A stretch of DNA of 64,000 nt. Origin: Leptolyngbya sp. FACHB-8 (GTDB lineage Bacteria; Cyanobacteriota; Cyanobacteriia; Elainellales; Elainellaceae). The stretch lies in assembly GCF_014695575.1 (NCBI RefSeq), contig NZ_JACJOO010000064.1:124001-188000 (forward strand). The letters run 5' to 3'. The position numbers were made by a program, and so were the translations under genes. Positions 46,549 through 54,990 of this stretch are shown piece after piece. The stretch's first letter is position 1, and every line of letters starts with the position of its first letter. The notes beneath the pieces were generated by a model that saw nothing but the letters and a program-made list of their open reading frames with translations, did not search any database and was not told the DNA's origin.

Positions 46549-47676
46549 TCAGCCCCATAATCGCCGCCGGGGTGGCCCACCCAAACGCTCCTGCGTATCT
46601 CGTAACAGGTCTGGAATATTAAGCTGTTCCGGGCAGCGAGGAAGACACTCACCACAGTCGGTACAGCGATCGCCCCGCCGCCCCGGAAACCAGTGCCCCG
46701 CATTTTCAAACATGCCATAACGGTATTGGCCGTAGGACTGCATATCATAGGCGACCGCCAAATTCCGCAACCGTAGCACTTCAGGGATATTGATCGCCTC
46801 AGGGCAGGGAAGACAGGCATGACATTGGCTGCACTGATCTGTGCCGAGACGATCCTTCTGTTGCTCCAATCGATGAAACGCCTCCTGCTCTTCCAGGGTT
46901 AGAGGCTCCGTTTGATCCATCACAGAGCCAATGGCTTCCAATTCAGCTGGGTTTGCGGGGCCAACGCTGAGGGTGGTAATGCGGCGATCGCTCAGTAAAA
47001 AGCGATAGGTCAAATCCAGCGGGGTAAAAGGAAAACACAATTTTTCCAGGGTTTCAGGAGGCGTGTAGAGCTGCCCACCCTTATCTGCTGGAGAGATGAT
47101 GAAAATGCCCATGTCTTTCTCATGGGCCAGATTAACGGCAGGATTATTCCGTTGAAAGAAGTAATAGTAATGAAGGTTAATAAAATCGAACTGATCAGTG
47201 GCGATCGCCCTCAAAATAACCTCTAGAGGGCCATGGGTTGAGAAGCCGACGTGGCGGATACGGCCATCCGCGATCGCCTGCTGTACCGCCTTCATACAGC
47301 CCTCACGTGTCTGCACCCATGCTAGATGCTCTTCCGTATTTAGACCGTGAATAGCTAAGCCGTCCAGATAATCCAGCCCTAACCGCTCCAGAGACTCGTC
47401 AATTGCTCTGGCCATACTTTCGGCATCGGGGGTGGGGGAAAGCTTTGTCGTAATCCACAGGTCACGGCGAGGTACGCCCACCCCTTGCCTCAAAGCACTT
47501 CGCAAAAACAGTTCACTTTTGCCGTAGCCTCGGGCTGTCTCCAGGTGATTGATGCCGAGAGCGATCGCCTGCTCAATCGTTTGTCGGGCCACAGCTTCAG
47601 AGGCCAGACAGCGCATTGTCCCCAGGGAAAAGACCGACAAGTCCCGATTGGTTCTGCCAAAACGGCGGTAGCGCAT
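46549..47676 (-). CDS. Aldo/keto reductase with C-terminal 4Fe-4S domain
   Basis: 375 residues from MRYRRFGRTNRDLSVFSLG. AKR barrel about 1-265 (LGTMR, INHLETARGYGKSE with active-site Tyr, VGFSTHGP), then a ferredoxin-like part with CSQCHACLPCP and CTDCGECLPRCP, eight cysteines for two 4Fe-4S clusters. This pairing is a known cyanobacterial/clostridial AKR type that may take electrons from ferredoxin rather than NADPH alone; substrate unknown. Followed downstream by a short gap and the secreted protein gene. Confidence 0.9.
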   Translation of the reverse strand: MRYRRFGRTNRDLSVFSLGTMRCLASEAVARQTIEQAIALGINHLETARGYGKSELFLRSALRQGVGVPRRDLWITTKLSPTPDAESMARAIDESLERLGLDYLDGLAIHGLNTEEHLAWVQTREGCMKAVQQAIADGRIRHVGFSTHGPLEVILRAIATDQFDFINLHYYYFFQRNNPAVNLAHEKDMGIFIISPADKGGQLYTPPETLEKLCFPFTPLDLTYRFLLSDRRITTLSVGPANPAELEAIGSVMDQTEPLTLEEQEAFHRLEQQKDRLGTDQCSQCHACLPCPEAINIPEVLRLRNLAVAYDMQSYGQYRYGMFENAGHWFPGRRGDRCTDCGECLPRCPEQLNIPDLLRDTQERLGGPPRRRLWG

Positions 47677-47712
47677 TCCCAAGTATGTCTCGTAGTAACT
47701 CTAAGTTTCCGT

Positions 47713-47749
47713 AAACATTTAAGTGTCGGCTTCCCGGCACTTAAATGTT
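47713..47749. repeat. Hairpin between bifunctional-nuclease-type and AKR genes
   Basis: AACATTTAAGTGTCGG and CCGGCACTTAAATGTT, one mismatch, short TTC-type loop, inside a 123-nt gap. Confidence 0.65.
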
Positions 47750-47805
47750 CAGGTAGAGAACTTTTTGAAGAGACGTTAGCCCTTCAAAATAGTGTTCAGA
47801 GGATA

Positions 47806-48309
47806 CTAGCTCTCGCTGCTAGTAGAGCGGCCCCGTTCTGCAAAGTCTGAAGGGTTCAGACCCGACAGAAAATCGCGAAATGCCCGTTGCTCGGCCTCAT
47901 CCGCATCTCGATCGACGGGGATGGAGGCGTCGGCGATGACCTCTTCCATTACCCAGATGGGGCTGCGAGTACGGAGGGCAATGGCGATCGCATCGCTGGG
48001 TCGTGCATCAATTTCCTTGCGCGTTTCGCCGTGGCGAATCGTCATTACCGCAAAGAAAGTACTTTCTTGCAGAGAGTGAATAACCACCCGCTCCAAGGTC
48101 GCGTCCAGTTCATCCAGGATGTTAACCATCAAATCATGGGTGAGGGGACGAGGATGAGTCTGGTTTTCAAGCACACTGATGATGGCCCGCGCTTGATCCT
48201 GTGCTATGTAGATGGGGAGTTGCCGCCGCTCTGAAGCATCCCTCAGAAGCACAATGGGGCTGCGAGTAGCAGCCTCCAGAGCGATGCCAGCGACCTTCAT
48301 TTCAATCAT
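47806..48309 (-). CDS. Bifunctional nuclease (BFN/DUF151) family protein
   Basis: 167 residues. The DUF151 pattern is clear: MKVAGIALEAATRSPIVLLRD, LPIYIAQDQARAI, RPLTHDLMVNILDEL, and RPSDAIAIALRTRSPIWV. Members show DNase/RNase activity or unclear stress roles. The tail is acidic and Ser-rich. Start at Met1 (48309) or Met4. Divergent from ribE across 399 nt. Confidence 0.9.
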   Translation of the reverse strand: MIEMKVAGIALEAATRSPIVLLRDASERRQLPIYIAQDQARAIISVLENQTHPRPLTHDLMVNILDELDATLERVVIHSLQESTFFAVMTIRHGETRKEIDARPSDAIAIALRTRSPIWVMEEVIADASIPVDRDADEAEQRAFRDFLSGLNPSDFAERGRSTSSES

Positions 48310-48708
48310 TGCTGAGCCTCTAAAATCCGTTATGCGGAGAAACGAAACCCGGTGATGAGTTGTAGTGTAATGGAATTAAATCTAACGTTGCAGGCTATAA
48401 AATGGCAGATTTGAACAGTCTGGTACGAGTCTAGCCCTAAGATCCGAGCGACCGTAGTGTAGAAACATACGTTGTAGGGCTGAAGAGCCAGCGCTACGGG
48501 TTAGATTCTATACATTACGTTGCTGTTCTTCGAGAAACCGGATATGAGGGGTCTGAATTCCAGTATGCCCCGAATCTAGGGTCAATCAGTAGGCTGAAAT
48601 CTGAAAGTTTAACTAAAAAGTTATAACGTTAAAGCCACTCTGCGCGATCGCCCTGAGAAAAGCCTCTCCTATCGGTTACCAAAGTTATTAATTTAGTAAG
48701 GAATAGCT
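48310..48708. other. Divergent upstream region, bfn-type gene and ribE
   Basis: No ORF or strong hairpin. I looked for an FMN riboswitch ahead of ribE and did not recognise its conserved core. Confidence 0.4.
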
Positions 48709-49407
48709 GTGTTTACTGGACTCATTCAGGCCATCGGACTGATTCAGCGCCACGGGGATTATGAGGTGCAGATCACCTGCCAAACAAACTCCCATGCCAT
48801 TCTAGACGGAATCGCTCTGGGAGATAGCATCGCCGTCGATGGGGTGTGTCTCACCGTTTCCGAAATTTTGGAGCAGGGATTTATCGCGGCAGTTTCCCCA
48901 GAAACCTTACGGCGGACAACGCTGGAAGCGAGTTTAGGCGATCGCCCGGTCAATCTGGAAGTTTCGCTGCGGGTTGGCAGCAAGTTGGGGGGACATTTTG
49001 TCACAGGTCATGTGGATGGCCTGGGATATCTGGAATCTGCAACGAAAACCGCGACATCCTGGGAGATGAGTTTTCGGGTTTCTGACGAGCGTATTGCCCG
49101 CTATATCGTGCCCAAGGGCAGTATTGCCATCAATGGCATTAGTCTCACAGTGGCAACCTGCAATGCCGCCGGTTCCTGGTTCCAGGTCGCGGTGATTCCC
49201 GTAACCTATGCTGAGACGAACCTGGGACTGCTGCAACCGGGAGACCCGGTCAATCTAGAAGGAGACGTACTGGGCAAGTATGTTGAGAAGTTCGTTCGTA
49301 TAGGACCGCTGCCCGCAAAAGGGATGGAGGCTCCCGACGAAATTCAAACAACGGCGCTCTCCGACGACTTGATGTCAGACTTTCTGGCAGAACACGGTTA
49401 CTATTAG
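48709..49407 (+). CDS. ribE: Riboflavin synthase, alpha subunit
   Basis: 232 residues from a GTG start (GTG TTT ACT GGA gives MFTGLIQAIG, the invariant beginning of the family) with AAGGAA upstream. Two lumazine-binding barrels: first with GDSIAVDGVCLTVSEI, second with GSIAINGISLTVATC. It forms riboflavin from two 6,7-dimethyl-8-ribityllumazine molecules. The C-terminal 20 residues are an extension. Monocistronic. Confidence 0.96.
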   Translation: MFTGLIQAIGLIQRHGDYEVQITCQTNSHAILDGIALGDSIAVDGVCLTVSEILEQGFIAAVSPETLRRTTLEASLGDRPVNLEVSLRVGSKLGGHFVTGHVDGLGYLESATKTATSWEMSFRVSDERIARYIVPKGSIAINGISLTVATCNAAGSWFQVAVIPVTYAETNLGLLQPGDPVNLEGDVLGKYVEKFVRIGPLPAKGMEAPDEIQTTALSDDLMSDFLAEHGYY

Positions 49408-49478
49408 GAGCCTATCCAGAAACTCAATTTTGGGAGGGTGTGATGCATACGCACCTTTCTAAAATTGATTAATGGAAA

Positions 49479-49557
49479 TCAGGATTTGCGTATTTGAGTG
49501 GTGTGAAAAGCACATCACTCAAATACGCTTGGTACAGTGGGCGTGCGTAAGCCCTGG
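49479..49557. repeat. R2 element, copy e (inverted)
   Basis: TCAGGATTTGCGTATTTGAG to GGGCGTGCGTAAGCCCTGG, stem GCGTATTTGAGTG(G/A)TGTG with tip AAAAGC. Follows ribE; same orientation as copy c. Confidence 0.75.
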
Positions 49558-49659
49558 AAATTGAGTTAAATGAGCGTTTATAGCGATCGCCGACGACCCA
49601 AGCACACAAAAGGAGCAGAGGCAAGCCCCCACTCCCCTTGTTAAGCTATTGCGCCAGAG

Positions 49660-51129
49660 TTAGCGTTTGACAACAGCAGGTACAACAACTTCGGGTAGAT
49701 CGTCTTCAGATTTTGCTGCAGAAGCCGTTTCCTTAGTGGGTACCGCAGCCACAGAGGTCAAGGTTTTCTCGGATGCAACGGCAACTTCAGGAAGAACATC
49801 GGAGGCCAGCTTTCCGAAGTCAGCCAAGTCCTTTACATCGGCCGTCAAATCGAAGTTAACCATTTGTGGAGCAGGAAGCTTGGCGATCTGGAAGCCGTTA
49901 ATGACCTGAGCCATAGCTCCCTGAAGGAGCTGACCTGCATCCATAGCCACCCAACCCTGAGAGGTATATTCCCGATACTCAAAGTGTAGGTGCGGGCCAG
50001 TGGAGTTTCCAGTGCTACCAACCCGACCAATCACATCGCCTTGCTGTACTACCTGCCCAGGCTGCACAAAAATTTCTGACAGGTGACCATACAGAGTCTG
50101 GGTACGGCCTTCACTATGGGTCAGGACAACCGCCAGCCCGTAGCCACCCATCCAGTCAGCACTATTGACCCGTCCAGAGAAGGCCGCCAGCACTGGGGTT
50201 CCTTGGGGCGCACCGATGTCTGTCCCCGCGTGGAACCGTTGCGTACCTGAAATGGGGTGAATACGCCAGCCGAAGGCCGAAGTAATTGTGGCCGGGATGG
50301 AAAGAGGGTAAAGCAGGCTGGTATTACCGTTCCCCAGAAAAGCAAGGGGTCGGATGGTGCGATTGTAAAAGTTCTGAACAGAAGCCGGAGTAAGGGCAAA
50401 GCCACGACCGCCCCCGCCGGAATGACCCGCGGCAGCAACAGCACGCGTCCCTCCCACCGTACGGGGGCCAGCACTACCAGCACTAGCGCCAGCACCGGCG
50501 CCTTGAGATTGCTGAGCCATTCGGGTTTGAATGGCGCGACAGACACCTGAAACACCTTGGCCGGGCTGCAATGCGGTTTCGCATCCGCTAGAGCGTTCGG
50601 TCAGGACAACCGTGGGGCGATCGCGCTCAGTTGCTCCCACTCCATAGTTAGTAGGGTCAATATAAAGTTCGCTGTAGTCTACGTTAGGACGAACAGGAGC
50701 AGCCGGGTTCGCTTCCACGACAGGAGCATCGGGTTGAGGCGCACTGGATGCCGCCGGAGCGGGGCGAACAGGTGCTTCCGCAGTCGGAGCGGGGCGAGCG
50801 GGTACCTCTGCTTCAGGAGCGGGGCGAGCAGGTGCTTCTGCTGCAGGACGAGCAGCGGGACGCTCGACGCGACGAGCCGGACGCTCAACAGGAGCAGCCG
50901 CCGGTTCGGGAGCGGGGGCGGATGCTCGAGCAGGGGCGGCAGGAGCCGGAGCAGAGAGTAATTCTTCAGCACTGGGGACGGCGATCGCTTCCCCGTCGAC
51001 ACCCCCTTCGGCGTAAGCCAAGCTACCACCTAAAAGGCTAATGCTGCTGGCTAGCCCAAGACTGAGGAGGAGGGAACGCTGTGTCATAGATCGAGAGGCG
51101 GGAAGTCCTGAGTTGTTTTGACGAGTCAT
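49660..51129 (-). CDS. Secreted M23 (LytM-type) peptidoglycan endopeptidase
   Basis: 489 residues from MTRQNNSGLPASRS, chosen for AAGGGAT upstream and the signal peptide that follows (cleavage near AYA-EG, residue 40); the open frame upstream is unlike coding sequence. A Pro/Ala/Glu-rich spacer (55-150) with repeats of PARPAPEAE type is followed by a Gly/Ala linker and the M23 domain (about 285-395): zinc ligands H300 and D304 (HAGTD), H380 and H382 (GPHLHFE). It likely cuts peptide crosslinks during growth or division. It is separated from birA by 424 nt. Confidence 0.92.
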   Translation of the reverse strand: MTRQNNSGLPASRSMTQRSLLLSLGLASSISLLGGSLAYAEGGVDGEAIAVPSAEELLSAPAPAAPARASAPAPEPAAAPVERPARRVERPAARPAAEAPARPAPEAEVPARPAPTAEAPVRPAPAASSAPQPDAPVVEANPAAPVRPNVDYSELYIDPTNYGVGATERDRPTVVLTERSSGCETALQPGQGVSGVCRAIQTRMAQQSQGAGAGASAGSAGPRTVGGTRAVAAAGHSGGGGRGFALTPASVQNFYNRTIRPLAFLGNGNTSLLYPLSIPATITSAFGWRIHPISGTQRFHAGTDIGAPQGTPVLAAFSGRVNSADWMGGYGLAVVLTHSEGRTQTLYGHLSEIFVQPGQVVQQGDVIGRVGSTGNSTGPHLHFEYREYTSQGWVAMDAGQLLQGAMAQVINGFQIAKLPAPQMVNFDLTADVKDLADFGKLASDVLPEVAVASEKTLTSVAAVPTKETASAAKSEDDLPEVVVPAVVKR

Positions 51130-51425
51130 CGCAATCCCTTCATTACTAACATTCAGTCGATTGGCGTAGATGTCCGGCAGGTTTTCCAGTTTTTCCCCTG
51201 AACGAGTCAGACTGATTGTACTGGATTTATGTCGATATATGAATTGACCCCCATCAGGGTTCATCCCGGCTTCATCTATGTGGATGATTTTTAAATGAAG
51301 CCTGCTGATTTTCACGGAAGTCGACGAAATTTCCCCTGATAAGGTTCCCCCAATGGGGTAGAAAACGATCCACATCCTGCTAGATTCATCCCGACATCTT
51401 CCTTTACATTGGTTCGGACAGTTTT

Positions 51426-51480
51426 CCTGAAACCCTTGATTTCGCGTGTGCTTAGCGCACGCGAAATCAAGGGTTTCAGG
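51426..51480. repeat. 26-bp hairpin in birA-M23 gap
   Basis: CCTGAAACCCTTGATTTCGC with GTGTGC, loop TTA, and near-perfect complement. One mismatch in 26 pairs. Confidence 0.8.
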
Positions 51481-51496
51481 AGCCTTTAGAAAGTTC

Positions 51497-51550
51497 TGCT
51501 TAAGGGCTTTTTCGAGGGGTAGGCTTTGCATGCCCCTCAAAAACAATTAC
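51497..51550. repeat. R3 element, copy g (partial)
   Basis: CTTAAGGGCTTTTTCGAGGG, loop around TAGGCTTTGCATG, CCCCTCAAAAACAA. Only the first-hairpin half of R3 is visible, ending at the birA stop. Confidence 0.55.
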
Positions 51551-51553
51551 GGG

Positions 51554-52381
51554 TTATTCAATACACGATCCGAAGCGTGGAGTTGGATAACCCAGTTGAA
51601 TCTGACCGGGCTCCAGATGGGTCTCCGCACCGGAGTGCTCTAGCCGAATGCGGAGTTGGCCGCCGGCTGCGATCCCCAGAACTGTTGCGGCTTGGCCCTC
51701 ATACATAATGGACTGCCCCCGGTTGACCAATAGACGCTCGTAGTGGGAAATGAACCCAGATGTGCCAACGCTTTTCCAGAAGCAGTACCCACCCATCGCC
51801 CCTTGAAGGGCGATCGCCGCCAACATTTCTAGAGAATCAATCCCTTGCTTGCCCTGCTCGACCAACCAGGGTTCTAGCGCAATACCTGTTTCCGGTACGG
51901 GGTTCGCCCAATTCAAACCAACACCAATAACAGCGCGATGCATGCGGCCCTGCTGAATCCGGGTTTCAGTTAGAATGCCCCCTAACTTCAAACCATCCAG
52001 CACAACATCATTGATCCATTTAAGGCCCACTGGAATTTGCCAACCTTGAAGGGCAGCGGCAATACCCCAGGCACAGCAAAGGGTAAGCCCCGTTGCATCT
52101 GATGGATCCCGATCGGGGAATAGGCCCAGGGAGAGGTACAAACCTCCGGGATGGGAGTGCCAGAAGCGACCCCGCTGGCCCCGCCCAGAGTCTTGTTGGT
52201 GGGCGATAGCCACCGTTCCCTCAGGTGCCCCCTGCTCCAGCAAATCCCAGAGAATTACATTGGTGGAGGTCACCGTTTCATAGATGTGAATCTGGAACGA
52301 GGGGATGGGCTGTGGAGAAATACTGCCCAGCTGACCCACGGTTTGCTGAAGAATAGTGTTAAGTTTTGATCGATCGAGCAC
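51554..52381 (-). CDS. birA: Biotin-[acetyl-CoA carboxylase] ligase
   Basis: 275 residues. The ligase core: SGRGQRGRFWHSHPGGLYLS (biotinyl-AMP loop), GLKWINDVVLDGLKLGGILTE, and VIGVGLNWANP. It lacks the N-terminal helix-turn-helix, so it should attach biotin to AccB without acting as repressor. ATG at 52381 gives MLDRSKLNTILQQTVG. Monocistronic, about 220 nt from divergent pgeF. Confidence 0.93.
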   Translation of the reverse strand: MLDRSKLNTILQQTVGQLGSISPQPIPSFQIHIYETVTSTNVILWDLLEQGAPEGTVAIAHQQDSGRGQRGRFWHSHPGGLYLSLGLFPDRDPSDATGLTLCCAWGIAAALQGWQIPVGLKWINDVVLDGLKLGGILTETRIQQGRMHRAVIGVGLNWANPVPETGIALEPWLVEQGKQGIDSLEMLAAIALQGAMGGYCFWKSVGTSGFISHYERLLVNRGQSIMYEGQAATVLGIAAGGQLRIRLEHSGAETHLEPGQIQLGYPTPRFGSCIE

Positions 52382-52510
52382 GACCTATCCCACCCTTATC
52401 CGATCTAGCGGTTTGTCAATTTTTTGTGGAGTTCAAGACCTCACAAAAATCTTTGTTCTTTCAGTGTCGAACACCAAACGCTTAAAAATTTCACAGAACC
52501 CTGGCTGACT

Positions 52511-52596
52511 CTATAGTGCTTTCCACTTTGATTCAGTCGGTGGTGGAGTTCCGGCAAACCACAAACTGCCTAACAACACAAAGCACACCGCTATAA
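52511..52596. repeat. R6 element, copy b (eroded)
   Basis: CTATAGTGCTTTCCACTTTG then ATTCAGT, and AAAGCACACCGCTATAAA at the other end. The hairpin is weak (GGTGGTGGAGTTCCGGCAAACC). It ends just before the pgeF start, and may contribute its leader. Confidence 0.5.
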
Positions 52597-52602
52597 AATC
52601 CT

Positions 52603-53406
52603 ATGCATACTTGGACATGGCAACAATGGCAGGGGTTACCTTATCTCACCTGTAGCCTGTTGGAACCCTTCGCCCACGGCTTCTTTACCCGGCACTGTAC
52701 ACCCCGATTGCCCGCAGAACTCATTGACTCATTAGACCTAAATGCGCAACCATTCCGCCTACGACAGGTGCATGGCAATACGGTACTGGCCCCCTCAGAA
52801 ATTCCACACCTGGAAGAACCGGAAACAGAGCTGGCCCCTGGCGATGGGCTTGTAACCGAAGCAACACAACAGGGCGTTTGGGTTTGCAGTGCAGATTGTG
52901 TGCCTGCGCTCATTGCCGATATAGAAACGGGTCAGGTGGCTGCCGTCCATGCCGGGTGGCGCGGTACGGCAGCGGCCATTGTGCCACGGGCGATCGCCCG
53001 TCTCCAACAACAGGGCAGCCAACTCGAAAACTTGCGCGTTGCCCTGGGGCCTGCCATCAATGGTTCCGTGTACCAGGTCACTACAGCGGTCGCTGCCGAG
53101 GTAGGAGCGTCCGTGGTACCTGTAGCTGCTACTAGCTCGGTAACGGGACGGTCACCCCAAGCGGTCGAAGAAGTTTTGACAGCACTCCATTCATTACCCA
53201 ACTCCCCCCTGCTACCCGACTCCCAACCGGGGCGGATACGGCTGGATGTACGACAGGTCAATGTTTTGCAGTTAGAGCGGTTGGGAATTGGAGCAGAGCA
53301 GGTGGCGATCGCCCCCTATTGCACCTATCAGACTCCCGAGCACTTCTTTTCGTATCGCCGTAACCCTGAAAAGAAAGTGCAGTGGTCGGGCATTGTGAGC
53401 CGTTAA
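52603..53406 (+). CDS. pgeF: Peptidoglycan editing factor / purine nucleoside phosphorylase (YfiH/laccase-domain)
   Basis: 267 residues, the normal size. Zinc-site residues in RQVHGN, SADCVPALI and HAGWRGTAAAI, with GPAINGSVYQV. Members act as purine nucleoside phosphorylase/adenosine deaminase, and the E. coli protein removes misplaced Ser from peptidoglycan precursors. ATG at 52603 starts MHTWTWQQWQGLPYLTCSLL. Divergent from birA. Confidence 0.9.
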   Translation: MHTWTWQQWQGLPYLTCSLLEPFAHGFFTRHCTPRLPAELIDSLDLNAQPFRLRQVHGNTVLAPSEIPHLEEPETELAPGDGLVTEATQQGVWVCSADCVPALIADIETGQVAAVHAGWRGTAAAIVPRAIARLQQQGSQLENLRVALGPAINGSVYQVTTAVAAEVGASVVPVAATSSVTGRSPQAVEEVLTALHSLPNSPLLPDSQPGRIRLDVRQVNVLQLERLGIGAEQVAIAPYCTYQTPEHFFSYRRNPEKKVQWSGIVSR

Positions 53407-53441
53407 AACTCCTCTAAGATCCCTTCAACGATGAAGACGCG

Positions 53442-53530
53442 GCTAATGTTCTAATGCCTGCTGAAGCAAGGGATAGAACATTAGGAAGGGTTGTTTTTTC
53501 GTGCGCTTTACGAACGAAAAAACAACCCTT
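53442..53530. repeat. Two consecutive hairpins after pgeF
   Basis: CTAATGTTCTA with TAGAACATTAG (53442-53484), then AAGGGTTGTTTTTTCGT pairing with ACGAACGAAAAAACAACC plus CTT (to 53530). The second probably terminates pgeF. Confidence 0.7.
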
Positions 53531-53567
53531 AGAACGGACCCCGAGCATGTCTTGAAGCTATATTGTG

Positions 53568-53597
53568 CCAAAAAAAGAGCACGGTATAACCGTGCTC
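53568..53597 (-). terminator. Terminator of the phycobilisome linker gene
   Basis: On the minus strand, GAGCACGGT, TAT, ACCGTGCTC is followed by a run of T. About 60 nt beyond the linker stop. Confidence 0.85.
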
Positions 53598-53611
53598 CTG
53601 GTGAAGCAAAA

Positions 53612-53648
53612 ACGGTGGGGTATGTCGTCGTGCGGCATACCCCACCGT
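53612..53648. repeat. Hairpin at linker gene 3' end
   Basis: ACGGTGGGGTATG and its exact complement around TCGTCGTGCGG, 9 nt after the linker stop and ahead of its terminator. Confidence 0.65.
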
Positions 53649-53657
53649 GCTTAAGCT

Positions 53658-54431
53658 TTAGTGAATCGCTTTCCGTAATACCTGCCGCTGTTGCGGTGAC
53701 AGGGAGGCAACCACCTCGCGGGCTTCGGCAGGGGTTGCAGTACGCAGCAACGCCAGCAATTCTTCAACAGACATATCCGCTGCGTTAGCCGTCATCAGTT
53801 CTACCACTTCTTCTACCTCTGGATGCTGAGCAACAGCAGGCTTCAGAGGCTCCAGAATTTCGTAGGCTTCGGGGTGGCAGGTACCGTTTTCGCAAACGTA
53901 GCCCAGCTCATGCCAGTAGAGCGTGGGCATAATCCAGCCTCGCTGCCCGATGTGCTCATCATTGATCAGGCGGGATTCGAGATATGCCTTGGGCGATTCG
54001 TAGTAGTTCACCTTGCGGGCATAGGGTACGGTGAAGCAACCAAAAGCCTTCCGGTATTCTTCAGAATCCAGAATGGCTGTGATCAGACCCTTCACCCCAT
54101 GGGTCATTAAGACGTGGCAGTACTCCCGCATTTCGTTATGGTTGGCGATCGTTCGTCCAAAAAAATGCTTGAAGCAATTTTCCAGGAACTTCACATTGGA
54201 CGACGGATAATAGAACGAATCGAGATAAAGGGAAGAGCATCCCAGTTCCTTCAAGAAGCGGCGAACACCAATCTTATCTTTCAGGAAATCTTTCTCCTGT
54301 TTGGCCAGTTGCTTCCGCTCATACTCGTAAGGCATCCGCTCAAGAACCTGATAATAAATTCGAGTCAGAGCCAGTTGCCGTTCTTCAACTGTGGATTGGC
54401 GGCTTACGGTGATGGGTGTGAAGTCATTCAT
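53658..54431 (-). CDS. Phycobilisome linker-domain protein
   Basis: 257 residues from MNDFTPITVSRQSTVEERQL; GGAAGGAAG lies upstream. Residues about 10-160 are a phycobilisome linker (PBS_linker) domain: ALTRIYYQVLERMPYEYERK, KIGVRRFLKELGCSSLYLDS, and FGRTIANHNEMREYCHVL. No CpcD domain or C-terminal membrane helix, so neither CpcC- nor CpcL-like. The C-terminal 90 residues (Cys-containing NGTCHPEAYE, then VEELLALLRTATPAEAREVV) are not familiar. It might be a CpcG-type rod-core linker variant or an accessory linker. No phycobiliprotein genes are nearby. Confidence 0.82.
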   Translation of the reverse strand: MNDFTPITVSRQSTVEERQLALTRIYYQVLERMPYEYERKQLAKQEKDFLKDKIGVRRFLKELGCSSLYLDSFYYPSSNVKFLENCFKHFFGRTIANHNEMREYCHVLMTHGVKGLITAILDSEEYRKAFGCFTVPYARKVNYYESPKAYLESRLINDEHIGQRGWIMPTLYWHELGYVCENGTCHPEAYEILEPLKPAVAQHPEVEEVVELMTANAADMSVEELLALLRTATPAEAREVVASLSPQQRQVLRKAIH

Positions 54432-54889
54432 GAGGGATCTTCCTTCCAATAGGTCGCAAATCAAATAGTGTCGGTCTTATCCCCTCGTTGCTTAAAGGTT
54501 GCTGGCACAAATCAGATGTGCAAAAGCGAACCTAATCAGCTCTGGGGCACAGGCACGAGGGTTCACGAAGGCTGTCAGTGAACGCCTACGGGATGCAAGA
54601 TGCACGTCATTACGAGGTCGAGTACAGATTATTTTTCGTGCACATGCACAAGAAATAACGAGTCAAAAACCCTTTAAAGCTTTAGTTGATGGGATGCAGT
54701 GCCTTAAATTCAAGCGCTAGCGAGAACAATCACAGCCAGTGGGATGGAGGCGAACCCTGGTGTAACATCCGTACGAAGTAGAAGGATGGGGAGGCAAACC
54801 TTGTTCTAAGTTCAGATTGCCCGATGGAAAAGCGAGAGCAACAACGTGACGTATTTCTTAACGAGGCGATATAACGCTACGCACTCAGA
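54432..54889. other. Upstream region of the linker gene
   Basis: No convincing ORF. A small hairpin (TATTTTTCGTGCACATGCAC then AAGAAATA) sits at 54629-54658. The rest presumably holds the linker promoter. Confidence 0.35.
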
Positions 54890-54960
54890 AACAGGAAGTT
54901 GATTTTTGAAAAGCCGTGCTCTGCACAGATTTTCAAAATTAATTGTCCTAACCAGAACTG
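54890..54960. repeat. R5 element, copy b
   Basis: GGAAGTTGATTTTTGAAAAG, CCGTGC, and TTTTCAAAATTAATTGTCC. Matches R5a at 11875 in both arms and in the sequence just after. Confidence 0.6.
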
Positions 54961-54990
54961 TATAGGCCGATATGATCTAACCAGGAAAGC

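Noticed and set aside
48310-48708. FMN riboswitch ahead of ribE
   Set aside because: The conserved RFN core was not found by eye.
54499-54720. 73-codon plus-strand frame in the linker upstream region
   Set aside because: No family, no ribosome site, overlaps a hairpin.
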